Shown piece after piece: positions 52,458-61,246 of a stretch of 64,000 nucleotides of DNA (positions are counted from its first letter, which is position 1; every line of letters starts with the position of its first letter). This stretch comes from Alphaproteobacteria bacterium (GTDB lineage Bacteria; Pseudomonadota; Alphaproteobacteria; Micavibrionales; Micavibrionaceae): the NCBI GenBank assembly GCA_018000295.1, contig JAGNKE010000002.1, positions 27,501 to 91,500 on the forward strand. Direction: 5' to 3'. The position numbers and the translations under genes were made by a program. Below the pieces are notes generated by a model. It saw nothing but the letters and a program-made list of their open reading frames with translations, ran no database searches and was not told the DNA's origin.

Positions 52458-52964
52458 ATGAGGACAAAAATCAGCATAATCGCAGCCATGGCAGAAAACC
52501 GGACCATCGGCATCAACAACAAACTGCCGTGGAACATTCCTGAGGATTTGGCTTATTTCAAGAAAATCACCATGGGCAAACCCCTCGTGATGGGCCGCAA
52601 GACCTTCGAATCCATCGTCGATCAGCTCGGCAAGCCCCTCCCCGGACGCACCAACATCGTGGTCAGCGAGTCAGGTTTCAAGGCCGGAAACACCACCGTC
52701 ATCAATAATTTCGACAAGGCCATCCACGAGGCCAAGAAACTCGCCAAAGACGGCGGGTTCGAGGAAATGCTCGTCATCGGCGGACGCCAGATTTACGAAC
52801 AGGCCTTGCGCGTCGCCGACCGGATTTACCTCACCGAAGTTCACGAAGACTATGACGGCGACGCCTTCTTCCCCAAAATCGGCCCGGAATGGCGGGAAAT
52901 CTCCCGCGAGGAACGCAACGACACCGACCCGCCGATCAGCTTCGTGGTTTTAGAGCGCCCTTAA
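52458..52964 (+). CDS. folA: Dihydrofolate reductase
   Basis: The 168-residue enzyme reduces dihydrofolate, made by thyA, to tetrahydrofolate. ISIIAAMAENRTIGINNKLPWNIPEDLAYFKKIT contains the substrate site, GKPLVMGRKTFESI the NADPH site, LVIGGRQIYEQAL the second nucleotide motif and YLTEVHEDYDGDAFFP the C-terminal part. The last 29 bases overlap the mrp gene on the other strand. Confidence 0.97.
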   Translation: MRTKISIIAAMAENRTIGINNKLPWNIPEDLAYFKKITMGKPLVMGRKTFESIVDQLGKPLPGRTNIVVSESGFKAGNTTVINNFDKAIHEAKKLAKDGGFEEMLVIGGRQIYEQALRVADRIYLTEVHEDYDGDAFFPKIGPEWREISREERNDTDPPISFVVLERP

Positions 52965-54042
52965 GCCTGTCCGCAATTCCCCGGTAAGCCGCCGCAGCGC
53001 GGCTCTCGGGTTGAGCCAGCACAATCGGCACCCCCTCATCGGCTCTGACTCTAATCTCCCGCTCCAGCGGTATGGCCCCAAGAAACGGCACACCCAGCGC
53101 CTGCGCCTCATCCTCCGCCCCGCCATGCCCAAAAATATGTTCTTCGTGTCCACAGTTGGAGCAAACATAACGGCTCATATTCTCGACGATCCCCAGAACC
53201 GGCACGTTCGTCTTCCCGAACATCGCCGCCGCCCGCCGCGCATCAATAAGAGCAATATCCTGCGGCGTGGAAACAATCACCGCCCCCGTGACCGGAACCT
53301 TCTGCGCCAGCGTCAGCTGCACATCCCCCGTCCCCGGCGGCAGATCAAGAACAAGAACATCGAGATCCTGCGGCACACCCCTGTCATCCCTCATCGCCCA
53401 ATCCACATCGCGCAAAAGCTGATAAAGCGCCGTCTGGATCATCGGCCCGCGCCACACCAGCGCGTTCCCCGCCTCGACAATGAACCCGATCGACATGACT
53501 TTCATATTGAATTTAGTAAGCGGCACAAGCTTGCGCTGCGCGTCCAGCGCGGGTTTATAATCCTTCGCCCCCGTCATCGTCGGCACCGACGGCCCATAAA
53601 TATCCGCATCCAGCAACCCGACCCTCAACCCCTCGCCGCCAGCAGGATTCGCCAGCGCCGCCGCCAGATTGACCGCAACCGTCGATTTCCCCACGCCGCC
53701 CTTTCCCGACCCCACGGCGATAATCGCCTTCGCGGGCAGGACAAGCTTCGGATTTTTAGCCATCCCGTGCGGATCGAAATGTTCTTTCTGCGGCTTTTTC
53801 TCCGCCGTCAACACCGCGGTAACTTTCGTCACGCCCGGAATCTTGGCAACAACCCGCTCCGCCTCCTGCCGCAACCCCTCCAGCTTAGGCCCGCGCGCGG
53901 GATCAACCTCAAGCATGAAAACAACCGTTCCGTCCGCCTGCACAGTGACCCCGCTCACCATCCCGCCTGAAACGATATCGGCTCCGGTTTCCATATCCCG
54001 AACCCCGCGCAATGCCTGTAAAATCGTTTCTTTCTGAACCAT
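52936..54042 (-). CDS. Mrp/ApbC-type iron-sulfur cluster carrier ATPase
   Basis: This 368-residue protein has an N-terminal DUF59-type domain (about 1-90), then the deviant Walker A GKGGVGKSTVAVNLA, DADIYGPSVPTMTG, LVLDLPPGTGDVQLTL and the cluster-binding CSNCGHEEHIF with two Cys. It assembles and transfers [4Fe-4S] clusters in the cytoplasm. It is divergent from hflK with about 90 bases between the starts and converges with folA. Confidence 0.94.
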   Translation of the reverse strand: MVQKETILQALRGVRDMETGADIVSGGMVSGVTVQADGTVVFMLEVDPARGPKLEGLRQEAERVVAKIPGVTKVTAVLTAEKKPQKEHFDPHGMAKNPKLVLPAKAIIAVGSGKGGVGKSTVAVNLAAALANPAGGEGLRVGLLDADIYGPSVPTMTGAKDYKPALDAQRKLVPLTKFNMKVMSIGFIVEAGNALVWRGPMIQTALYQLLRDVDWAMRDDRGVPQDLDVLVLDLPPGTGDVQLTLAQKVPVTGAVIVSTPQDIALIDARRAAAMFGKTNVPVLGIVENMSRYVCSNCGHEEHIFGHGGAEDEAQALGVPFLGAIPLEREIRVRADEGVPIVLAQPESRAAAAYRGIADRLKGALKPRS

Positions 54043-54081
54043 GATTCGTTAAAGTCTCTGTGCTTGCTTTCCGACGAAAAA

Positions 54082-54100
54082 GAGCTATATCTTATAGCTC
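54082..54100. promoter_or_regulatory. Palindromic site between mrp and hflK
   Basis: GAGCTATA TCT TATAGCTC is a perfect 8-bp inverted repeat with a 3-base centre, between the divergent mrp and hflK starts. It may be an operator or a hairpin in the leader of hflK. Confidence 0.45.
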
Positions 54101-54131
54101 CTGCAAACAACGATATAAAGACATTACGCAC

Positions 54132-55295
54132 ATGTCCGATCCTTTCGGCCCCGGCCGCAAAAGAAAAAACCCTTGGAGCAATGACAATCCCGGCGGCCGT
54201 AACGATGGCCCGCGTGGCCCATGGGGCGGCGGCGGTCAGGGGGGCGGCTCCAACGAACCGCCCGATCTGGATGACCTGATCCGCAAGGCGCAGGATAATT
54301 TACGCAACATCATGCCGTTCGATCTCGGTCCCGGCGCGACTGTGGGCCTCGTGGTTCTGATCGCGGCGATGATCTGGATGGCCAGCGGTCTCTACATCCT
54401 CAACCCCGGTGAACACGCCGTGATCCAGCGCTTCGGTGCCTGGAACCACACGAAAACGACCGAAGGTCTGGGCTACCATATGCCCTACCCCATCGAAACG
54501 CTGACCAAGGTCAACGTCACTGAACTGCGCCGCATGGCCGTCGGTTTTACCGAAGGCATGACCGGAACGGGTGGCAAAGTTGATAAGACCGACGAAAGCC
54601 TGATGCTCACCGCTGACCGCAACATCGTCAATCTGCAAATGTCGCTCCAGTGGAACATCAAATCGGCCGAAGATTACAGCTTTAACATCAACGACCCGGA
54701 CCAGACGATCAAGAAAGTCGCCGAAAGCGCGATCCGCGAAGTCGTGGGGCAGACCAGTATGTTCCCGATCATCACGACGGAACGCGCCCTTTTGGCGACC
54801 AAGGCCAAAGACATTCTCCAGAAAAACCTTGATGAATACAAATCCGGCGTCAACATCACGCAGGTGCTGATCCAGAAGGCCGAGGTTCACCCCGAGGTGC
54901 AAAACGCCTTCCAGGACGTTCAGTCCGCCAAGCAGGACGCCGAGGATACCGAAAACAAGGCCGAAGCGCAGAAACAGGACATCCTGCCCAGAGCCCGCGG
55001 TCAGGCGATCAAGCTCATTCAGGAGGCCGAAGCCTACAAGCAATCGAAAATCTCACGGGCGCAAGGGGACGCGGAGCGTTTTAAATCCATATATTCCGCC
55101 TATCTGACCGGGAAGGACGTCACGAAGGAACGCATTTTCATCGAAACGATGGAAGAGGTCTTCAAGAATGCCAACAAGACGATTCTTGATGGAGGCACGA
55201 CAAAGAGCGGCGTTGTTCCCTACCTCCCCCTCGGAGATGGGATGGCTCCAAAAGCCCCGGCGCCCATGCCGCCAACCCCCGTAACGCCGAATTAG
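54132..55295 (+). CDS. hflK: FtsH protease modulator HflK
   Basis: The 387-residue membrane protein is counted from the ATG at 54132. A Gly/Pro-rich N-terminal tail (WSNDNPGGRNDGPRGPWGGGG) precedes one membrane helix (ATVGLVVLIAAMIWMASGLYIL) and the SPFH/band 7 domain (NPGEHAVIQRFGAWNHTKTTEGLGYHMPYPIET ...), then a coiled coil (AKQDAEDTENKAEAQKQDI). It forms a ring complex with HflC that regulates FtsH. It is followed by hflC and degP in the order seen across Alphaproteobacteria. Confidence 0.95.
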   Translation: MSDPFGPGRKRKNPWSNDNPGGRNDGPRGPWGGGGQGGGSNEPPDLDDLIRKAQDNLRNIMPFDLGPGATVGLVVLIAAMIWMASGLYILNPGEHAVIQRFGAWNHTKTTEGLGYHMPYPIETLTKVNVTELRRMAVGFTEGMTGTGGKVDKTDESLMLTADRNIVNLQMSLQWNIKSAEDYSFNINDPDQTIKKVAESAIREVVGQTSMFPIITTERALLATKAKDILQKNLDEYKSGVNITQVLIQKAEVHPEVQNAFQDVQSAKQDAEDTENKAEAQKQDILPRARGQAIKLIQEAEAYKQSKISRAQGDAERFKSIYSAYLTGKDVTKERIFIETMEEVFKNANKTILDGGTTKSGVVPYLPLGDGMAPKAPAPMPPTPVTPN

Positions 55296-55308
55296 AAAAG
55301 GAAAAAAC

Positions 55309-56286
55309 ATGAGGTCGTTTATTCTTTTGGCAGTCTTGGCCGTCGGGACTCTGGTTCTCACGCAATCGCTCTTTATCGTCGATCAGACCCAGCAGGCCAT
55401 CGTCCTCCAGCTCGGTCAACCGCTGGGTGAACCGCGTGGACCGGGCCTGCACTGGAAGACCCCCTTTATCCAGAACGTACAATTCTTTGACCGCCGCATC
55501 CTTTCGGTCGATCCTCCCGCCGAACAGGTCGTCATCTCCAGCACGGCGCAAGCCGAAAAAACAACCGACAAAAACACGGATCAGGCTGCGCCGGATCAAA
55601 ACGGTGCAGACGAGAAAGCACCCGGACCGACCATCGAAAACGTCAGCGGAGAACCGATAATTGTGGACACCTTCGCCCGTTATAAAATCACGGATCCACT
55701 CCAGTTTCTCAAGACCTTGCGGACGATTGAAAGCGCGAATGCTCGTCTCGAAAGCATTTTAAACGACTCGTCACGTAGCGTATTGGGCCGCTCCTCTCTG
55801 ACCCAGCTTCTCTCCCCGGAACGCGCCCATGTAATGACCGATATTAAAAAGCGCGTAAACGAAAAAATCTCCAAAGACCAGTTGGGCATTGAAATCGTCG
55901 ATGTCCGCATCGTCCGCGCCGACCTGACCCCCGAACTGCGCGAATCGACGGTACGTCAGATGATCTCCCAGCTCAAGGAACGCGCCACCGAACGCCGCGC
56001 CAAGGGCGAGGAAAAGGCGCTGGAAATCGTCTCCACCGCCGATAAGGAAAAGACCGTGCTCATCGCCGAAGCCGAACGCAAGGCTCAGGTCATCAAGGGC
56101 GAGGGCGATCAGCAAGCCATCAAGATTTATGCCGAGGCTTTCAACGTCGATAAGGAATTCTACTCCTTCCTGCGCTCGATGGAAGCCTACCGCAACACCC
56201 TCGCCTCACCGGAAACGCGCCTGATCCTCTCCCCGAACAGCGAATTTTTCCGCTACTTCGAAGCCTACAAAAGCCGCTCGGAATAA
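55309..56286 (+). CDS. hflC: FtsH protease modulator HflC
   Basis: The 325-residue partner of HflK has an N-terminal membrane helix (FILLAVLAVGTLVLTQSLFIV) and an SPFH domain beginning DQTQQAIVLQLGQPLGEPRGPGLHWKTPFIQ. A polar low-complexity insert (about residues 80-107, TTDKNTDQAAPDQNGADEK) interrupts the domain and is not typical of shorter homologues. It continues to GEEKALEIVSTADKEKTVLIAEAERKAQ and ends in the usual assembly region. The spacing to hflK is 13 bases. Confidence 0.95.
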   Translation: MRSFILLAVLAVGTLVLTQSLFIVDQTQQAIVLQLGQPLGEPRGPGLHWKTPFIQNVQFFDRRILSVDPPAEQVVISSTAQAEKTTDKNTDQAAPDQNGADEKAPGPTIENVSGEPIIVDTFARYKITDPLQFLKTLRTIESANARLESILNDSSRSVLGRSSLTQLLSPERAHVMTDIKKRVNEKISKDQLGIEIVDVRIVRADLTPELRESTVRQMISQLKERATERRAKGEEKALEIVSTADKEKTVLIAEAERKAQVIKGEGDQQAIKIYAEAFNVDKEFYSFLRSMEAYRNTLASPETRLILSPNSEFFRYFEAYKSRSE

Positions 56287-56319
56287 AAGACTTAACCCCC
56301 ACATGATGGAGACAGTCCT

Positions 56320-57819
56320 ATGATGAACAGAAAAATAACTCTGGCCGTTCTTGCATCGACGCTTCTCTGCGCCCCGATGGCATTATCCGCGGGTAAACCC
56401 GCTTACGCCCGCGATCCGGTTGTACCTGTCACCGGAGCGCCCGAAAGCTTCGCCGATCTCGCATCCCGCCTGTCGCCCACAGTCGTCAACATCTCCTCGA
56501 CCCAGAAAATTGAGGAAGCGCAAGACTACCCAGAAATCCCGCAATTCCCCCCCGGCTCACCGTTCCAGGATTTCTTTGAGGAATTCATGAACCGCCGTGG
56601 CCACGGCGTCCCCTTCGCCCCGCCCAGCATGATGGGCTCGGGCTTCGTCATTGACGCCCAGAACGGCTACATCGTCACCAACAACCACGTCATTCAGGAC
56701 GCCGACGAGGTCCGCGTGATCCTGCAGGACAACCAGAGCGTGACCGCCGAACTCATCGGCAAGGATCCCGAAACCGACATCGCCGTGCTGAAAGTAGACC
56801 CGAAGGGTCTCAACCTCGTCGCAGCCACTTTCGGCAACAGCGATGAAATACGCGTCGGCGACTGGATTCTCGCCATCGGTAATCCCTACGGCCTCGGCGG
56901 CTCCGTCACGGCGGGGATCGTCTCCGCGCTGGCGCGGGACATCAACTCCGGCAAATACGACGACTATATCCAGTCCGACGCCGCCATCAACCGCGGCAAC
57001 TCCGGCGGCCCGATGTTCAACATGAAGGGCGAGGTCATCGGCATCAACACGGCAATCTTCAGCCCCACCGGCGGCTCCATCGGCATCGGCTTTTCGATCC
57101 CCAGCGCCCGCGCCAAGCCTGTGATCGCTCAACTCATCAAATTCGGCGAAACCCGCCGTGGCTGGCTGGGCGTGAAGATCCAGACTGTGACCCCCGAAAT
57201 CGCCGAAAGCCTCGGCCTCGATAAGCCAAGGGGAGCCCTCGTCGTGATCGTGAATAAGGACGGCCCCGCCGACAAGGCCGGCATGAAGGACGGCGACATC
57301 GTCCTCTCCTTCGGCGGTCAGGAGATCAAGGAAATGCGCCTGCTCCCCCGCTTCGTCGCCGAAACGGACATCGACGCCATGGTCGATATTGAATACTGGC
57401 GCGATGGCCAGATCCACAAATCCCAGGTCAAAGTCGGCCATCTCGAACAGGCTGAGGAAAGCGGCATGATCGACGAGGGCGAGGGCAAGACTCCCTCCTC
57501 TGCCGGCACCGCCATTGAGACCGTGGGTCTGGAGGTCAGCCCTCTGACCGATGAACTCCGCGCCACCTACAACATCCAGCCCGCCGTGCGCGGCCTCGTG
57601 GTCACAAGCGTCAGCGAAATGTCCGAATCCGCCCAGAAGGGCATCGCCCCCGGCGACGTGATCGTGGAAATCAACCAGCAGCCGGTTTCCCAGCCGCAGC
57701 ACCTGATCGACGTCATCGAAAAGGCGAAGGGCGCGATGCGCTCCTCCGTCCTGCTTCTGGTGAATACCGGCGGCGAGGTCCGCTTCGTGGCCCTCAAGCT
57801 GCCAACGAAGCAGCCATAA
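56320..57819 (+). CDS. DegP/HtrA-type periplasmic serine protease
   Basis: The 499-residue protein has a signal peptide ([20 protein letters not shown]). The trypsin-like triad is His123 (IVTNNHVIQ), Asp153 ([10 protein letters not shown]) and Ser228 ([12 protein letters not shown]). Two PDZ domains follow (from about 280 and 400; [22 protein letters not shown] and [20 protein letters not shown]). It degrades or refolds damaged envelope proteins. GGAG lies upstream of the ATG; the gene follows hflC by 33 bases. Confidence 0.95.
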   Translation: MMNRKITLAVLASTLLCAPMALSAGKPAYARDPVVPVTGAPESFADLASRLSPTVVNISSTQKIEEAQDYPEIPQFPPGSPFQDFFEEFMNRRGHGVPFAPPSMMGSGFVIDAQNGYIVTNNHVIQDADEVRVILQDNQSVTAELIGKDPETDIAVLKVDPKGLNLVAATFGNSDEIRVGDWILAIGNPYGLGGSVTAGIVSALARDINSGKYDDYIQSDAAINRGNSGGPMFNMKGEVIGINTAIFSPTGGSIGIGFSIPSARAKPVIAQLIKFGETRRGWLGVKIQTVTPEIAESLGLDKPRGALVVIVNKDGPADKAGMKDGDIVLSFGGQEIKEMRLLPRFVAETDIDAMVDIEYWRDGQIHKSQVKVGHLEQAEESGMIDEGEGKTPSSAGTAIETVGLEVSPLTDELRATYNIQPAVRGLVVTSVSEMSESAQKGIAPGDVIVEINQQPVSQPQHLIDVIEKAKGAMRSSVLLLVNTGGEVRFVALKLPTKQP

Positions 57820-57837
57820 ACGCACGGAACACCGGGA

Positions 57838-58719
57838 TCACAGGCCTATATCCTTCCTTCTCCGCTCCCGCCAAAACAGGAACAGGCCGGACGCGGTGAT
57901 AATCAGCCCGCCCGCAATCTTGTACGCGTCCGGCAGATGCCCGAACAGCAGATACCCGAGCAACAGCCCGAACAGCATCTGCACATACTGATACGGCGCC
58001 ACAACCGACGTGGGCGCCAGCGTATAGCTGGTGGCCACGCAGATGACCGCCAGCCCGTAACAGAACCCGATCACAAGGCACAGCCCCATGAACCGCTGAT
58101 CGTAAAACGGCACCGCCCCGCCCATCCAGAGATACGTCCCGATCAGCACAAGAATAAACGGCCAGAACGCGAAGGGCAGCGCGTTGCCGCTCCCCCCGAT
58201 CCGCCGCGCAACAAGGTTCGCCAGCCCGAACGTGAAACAGCACGCCAGCGCCAGCCCATAGGCCGGGTGAATCTCCTCGAACCCGGGCCGGAACGCCACC
58301 ACCCCGCCCAGAAACCCGCATAAAATCGCCGCCATCCGGTACCGCCCCACCTGCTCCTTGAAGAAAAAAATCGAAAGCACCGTCGTGATAAACGGCGTCA
58401 GGAAGAAAATCGTATACGCATCCATGATCGGCACCATCGAAAGCGCCGTCAGCGACATACTGGTATTCACCGCCATCAAAAGCCCGCGCAACAGATGCCA
58501 TTTAAGGTTCCGCCGGGTAAACAGCGCCCCCCGCCCCCCGAAATACGGAATCACGGCGGCAAGAATAATCAGTCCGAACACCGCCTGCCAGAACAGGATC
58601 GCCACCACCGGATAATCGACGGACGTATATTTCCGCAGCGCATCGCTGAGCGAAAACGCCGCAAACGCCACCATCGACAAGGCAATGGCCTTTTCCGTAT
58701 CGTTCCATCCCTTGAACAT
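57838..58719 (-). CDS. DMT-superfamily transporter (EamA family)
   Basis: The 293-residue protein has about ten hydrophobic helices in two EamA halves, as shown by VDYPVVAILFWQAVFGLIILAAV early and VVAPYQYVQMLFGLLLGYLLFGHLPD late in the chain. Many family members export amino acids or metabolites. The substrate is not predictable. It converges with degP and is divergent from miaA. Confidence 0.9.
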   Translation of the reverse strand: MFKGWNDTEKAIALSMVAFAAFSLSDALRKYTSVDYPVVAILFWQAVFGLIILAAVIPYFGGRGALFTRRNLKWHLLRGLLMAVNTSMSLTALSMVPIMDAYTIFFLTPFITTVLSIFFFKEQVGRYRMAAILCGFLGGVVAFRPGFEEIHPAYGLALACCFTFGLANLVARRIGGSGNALPFAFWPFILVLIGTYLWMGGAVPFYDQRFMGLCLVIGFCYGLAVICVATSYTLAPTSVVAPYQYVQMLFGLLLGYLLFGHLPDAYKIAGGLIITASGLFLFWRERRRKDIGL

Positions 58720-58790
58720 GGGATTTCAGCCTTCTGGGTTTGATGAAAGGAAAACTCACACTATAATCGCCCGCGAAGGGACGCAAGAGG

Positions 58791-59675
58791 ATGACGCAGA
58801 AAAACGAAAAGGACGGCCATACGATCCGCATCATCGCCGGCCCGACCGCCAGCGGCAAATCCGCACGGGCCATAGAAATCGCGCAGCAAGAGAACGGCGT
58901 CATCATCAACTGCGATTCCATGCAAATCTATGACGGCCTGCCGATCCTCACCGCCCAGCCCCCGCCCGCAGACCTCGAAAAGGCCGAACATAAACTCTAC
59001 AGCGCCCTGCACCCCAACGACCCCTGCTCCGCCGGAGAGTGGCGCCGGAGAGCAGACCCCGTCATCCGCGAAACGCTGGCGCAGGGCAAAACCCCCATCA
59101 TCGTTGGCGGAACAGGCCTCTATATCAAGGCGCTGACCGAGGGTCTCTCCCCCATCCCCCCCGTGCCGGACGATATCCGCGCCGCCGCCGTGGCCAGACA
59201 AAAACTCCTCGGCAACCCCGCCTTCCACGCTGAACTCGAAAAACGCGACCCCGTCATGGCCACCCGCTTTCACCCCTCGCACACCGCAAGGCTCATAAGG
59301 GCGTGGGAAGTATTGGACGCCACCGGAAAATCGCTGGCCGAATGGCAGAAGGAGGATAGGCTCGCCCCGCCCGACGACTGGAACTTTGAAATCGAAATCA
59401 TGATCCCCGAACGCCCCGTGCAGCATCAACGCTGCAACGACCGCCTCCTCTGGATGATCGACAACGGTGTGCTGGAGGAAATCGAGGAATTTGCAAAACG
59501 GGTGGACAGCGGCGAAATCCGCTCCGATACCCCCCTGCTCAAGGCGCTGGGTTACAAACAGCTTCTGGCCTATATCAACGGCGAACGCTCAAAAGAAGAC
59601 GCCATCGCGCAGGCGCAGGCCAAAACCCGCCAGTACGCCAAACAGCAGGTGACATGGTTTAGGCATCAGCTTTGA
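58791..59675 (+). CDS. miaA: tRNA dimethylallyltransferase MiaA
   Basis: The 294-residue enzyme prenylates A37 of tRNAs that read UNN codons. The P-loop IIAGPTASGKSARAIEIA starts the protein, with NCDSMQIYDGLPILTAQPP, PIIVGGTGLYIKALTEGL and the C-terminal ALGYKQLLAYINGERSKEDAIAQAQAKTRQYAKQQVTWFR. The last 56 bases or so (59618-59673) are duplicated at 60308-60363. Confidence 0.96.
   Translation: MTQKNEKDGHTIRIIAGPTASGKSARAIEIAQQENGVIINCDSMQIYDGLPILTAQPPPADLEKAEHKLYSALHPNDPCSAGEWRRRADPVIRETLAQGKTPIIVGGTGLYIKALTEGLSPIPPVPDDIRAAAVARQKLLGNPAFHAELEKRDPVMATRFHPSHTARLIRAWEVLDATGKSLAEWQKEDRLAPPDDWNFEIEIMIPERPVQHQRCNDRLLWMIDNGVLEEIEEFAKRVDSGEIRSDTPLLKALGYKQLLAYINGERSKEDAIAQAQAKTRQYAKQQVTWFRHQL
59618..59673 (+). 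repeat. Left copy of 56-bp direct repeat (3' end of miaA)
   Basis: This stretch matches 60308-60363 at 54 of 56 positions; the differences are CCCGCC/TCCGCC and GACATGG/GACGTGG. It is coding here. The two copies bracket a 0.6-kb insert. Confidence 0.88.
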
Positions 59676-59793
59676 CCACTAAACGCACAAAATATTATTT
59701 GACAATATTAATACATAATGTTATATACTCCCTAAATAGATGCTCGATCTGAAAAACGGGCATCAAAACAACAAACGATCTAAGGGTGATAAA

Positions 59794-60273
59794 ATGATGA
59801 GACAGGAATTCAACGAAAATGGCTGGAAAATTCTCGGCGATTGGAACCGCTGGGCAGCAGAAAATCGCTGGAAATTGCTTGGAATGAGGTCTTTATTTGC
59901 GATAGGGGCGGCATTCGACCAAGACATTGCCGATTTTCGTGAAAAATATAAAGGCTTTACAAACCTCGACGACGAGGGCAAGGCGCACTATTTTGAACAA
60001 CAACGCCAAAGATTTATAGACGACATAATAGTCATGGCGGTATGGCGATCTGACGGCAATGACCCGCAGGATATTCTGGCCAAAGCCTGCACGGAACTCT
60101 ACGAACGCAAGGCAGAAGGATCGTCTGACCCACTTTTCCTTAAAAACGGCGCAATCTACGCTACAATTGACGCATCGGATGTCCGGGAACGTTTGGACAG
60201 CCTGACACAAGCCGAAATCGGGAAAATCAGAAAATTGGATTATTATGATACGGATACGGGTTTAGATTTCTAG
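59794..60273 (+). CDS. Hypothetical protein between the miaA repeats
   Basis: The protein has 159 residues from the ATG at 59794, which has AAGGGTG upstream; a longer frame from 59740 lacks a good ribosome site. It starts MMRQEFNENGWKILGDWNRWAAENRWKLLGM and has a charged, soluble profile with no signal peptide. No family recognised. It is bracketed by the miaA 3'-end duplication, so it was probably brought in by an insertion event. Confidence 0.6.
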   Translation: MMRQEFNENGWKILGDWNRWAAENRWKLLGMRSLFAIGAAFDQDIADFREKYKGFTNLDDEGKAHYFEQQRQRFIDDIIVMAVWRSDGNDPQDILAKACTELYERKAEGSSDPLFLKNGAIYATIDASDVRERLDSLTQAEIGKIRKLDYYDTDTGLDF

Positions 60274-60307
60274 GAATCTCGATCTGCTCTCCGCGTCTGT
60301 GACCAAC

Positions 60308-60363
60308 GGCCAAAATCCGCCAGTACGCCAAACAGCAGGTGACGTGGTTTAGGCATCAGCTTT
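60308..60363 (+). repeat. Right copy of 56-bp direct repeat (non-coding remnant of miaA 3' end)
   Basis: This is a non-coding copy of 59618-59673 (54 of 56 bases identical). It lies between two hypothetical genes and has no upstream miaA sequence, so it is a fragment. Confidence 0.88.
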
Positions 60364-60469
60364 CAAATAAAATATAAAAATATCCCCAAAATACATAAGA
60401 CAATGAATTTCCCACGTTTGCCTAAAAGCAGAAATAATATAACTTCAACACTATTACAGAGGTATAAGA

Positions 60470-60973
60470 ATGATTGAATGGAATACGTATCTCTCCGCTT
60501 TTTTGGGCTTTCTAAGCGCAATTGCAGTTTTTTTTATCAAAGAATGTTGGGAAAGTCGTAAAAATAAAAAAACAACTATAGAAAATCTAAAGCTAGAAAT
60601 TACATATAATATTAATTTGTACGATAAATTCGAAAAAGAAATACAAGACTGTATTGAAGCATTATCAAACGATCAAAGAAATATATATTTACATTTAGAT
60701 TATGCTTTTGTTGCTACAACTTTTGCAAAAGCCTTTTACAATAGTGGATTACTATTAAAATATTTTCATCCTGAAGACATGCATAGGTGGAATGTGATGC
60801 TCTCGCAAATTTCAGATGGAGGGCAAAACTACATCGTTGATTGCACAACATTATGGAGAGATAATGAAAATATCAAAAAAGAGGAGCTGTATAAGTCACT
60901 TAAACACGAAAAGAACCAGATTGTGTATGCAAAAGAAATGTCGCAATATATTCTGGCAAAGATAAGCGCCTAA
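60470..60973 (+). CDS. AT-rich hypothetical protein with one membrane helix
   Basis: The 167-residue protein has one hydrophobic segment near the start (LSAFLGFLSAIAVFFIKECW) followed by a basic stretch and a mostly helical soluble domain. The base composition and use of A/T-ending codons (AAA, ATA, AAT) differ from neighbouring miaA and ilvB, suggesting transfer. AGAGG precedes the ATG. It could be a membrane-anchored accessory protein; no family recognised. Confidence 0.65.
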   Translation: MIEWNTYLSAFLGFLSAIAVFFIKECWESRKNKKTTIENLKLEITYNINLYDKFEKEIQDCIEALSNDQRNIYLHLDYAFVATTFAKAFYNSGLLLKYFHPEDMHRWNVMLSQISDGGQNYIVDCTTLWRDNENIKKEELYKSLKHEKNQIVYAKEMSQYILAKISA

Positions 60974-61019
60974 ACACAATTTCCTTGCACCGCACCAAAT
61001 CATAAGGTACTTCTAATCC

Positions 61020-61094
61020 ATGAACAATACACTGATTAACGCTGTGGTGGTGCTTGTCCTCGTGGTCCTCGGAAAAGGGGAGCTGCGCGCTTAG
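61020..61094 (+). CDS. ilvB leader peptide (branched-chain attenuator)
   Basis: This is a 24-codon ORF with the run AVVVLVLVVLG, so 9 of 11 consecutive codons read Val or Leu. The composition and the position before a terminator and ilvB match the leader peptides of E. coli ilvBN and ilvGMEDA. Ribosome stalling at these codons would control transcription. Confidence 0.85.
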   Translation: MNNTLINAVVVLVLVVLGKGELRA

Positions 61095-61153
61095 GCATTG
61101 GAAAACAAGCATAAACGCAGCGCCCCCCGGAAAACCCGAAGGGGCGTTTTTTT
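61077..61153 (+). promoter_or_regulatory. Attenuator: antiterminator and terminator before ilvB
   Basis: The terminator stem CGCCCC (61121-61126) / GGGGCG (61141-61146) is followed by seven T residues. An upstream stretch GGGGAGCTGC (61077-61086), inside the last codons of the leader peptide, can pair with GCAGCGCCCC (61117-61126) at 9 of 10 positions. That would break the terminator. Stalling on the Val/Leu codons would leave 61077-61086 free and so allow ilvB transcription when branched-chain amino acids are scarce. Confidence 0.82.
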
Positions 61154-61246
61154 ATGCCTGTTCTTGCGTAAAACACTCAACATACTCGGAAAAATAAGGT
61201 AGTTTACCCCCGGTTTAAAGGCCGGAAACAGAAAAGGCGAAGGAAC

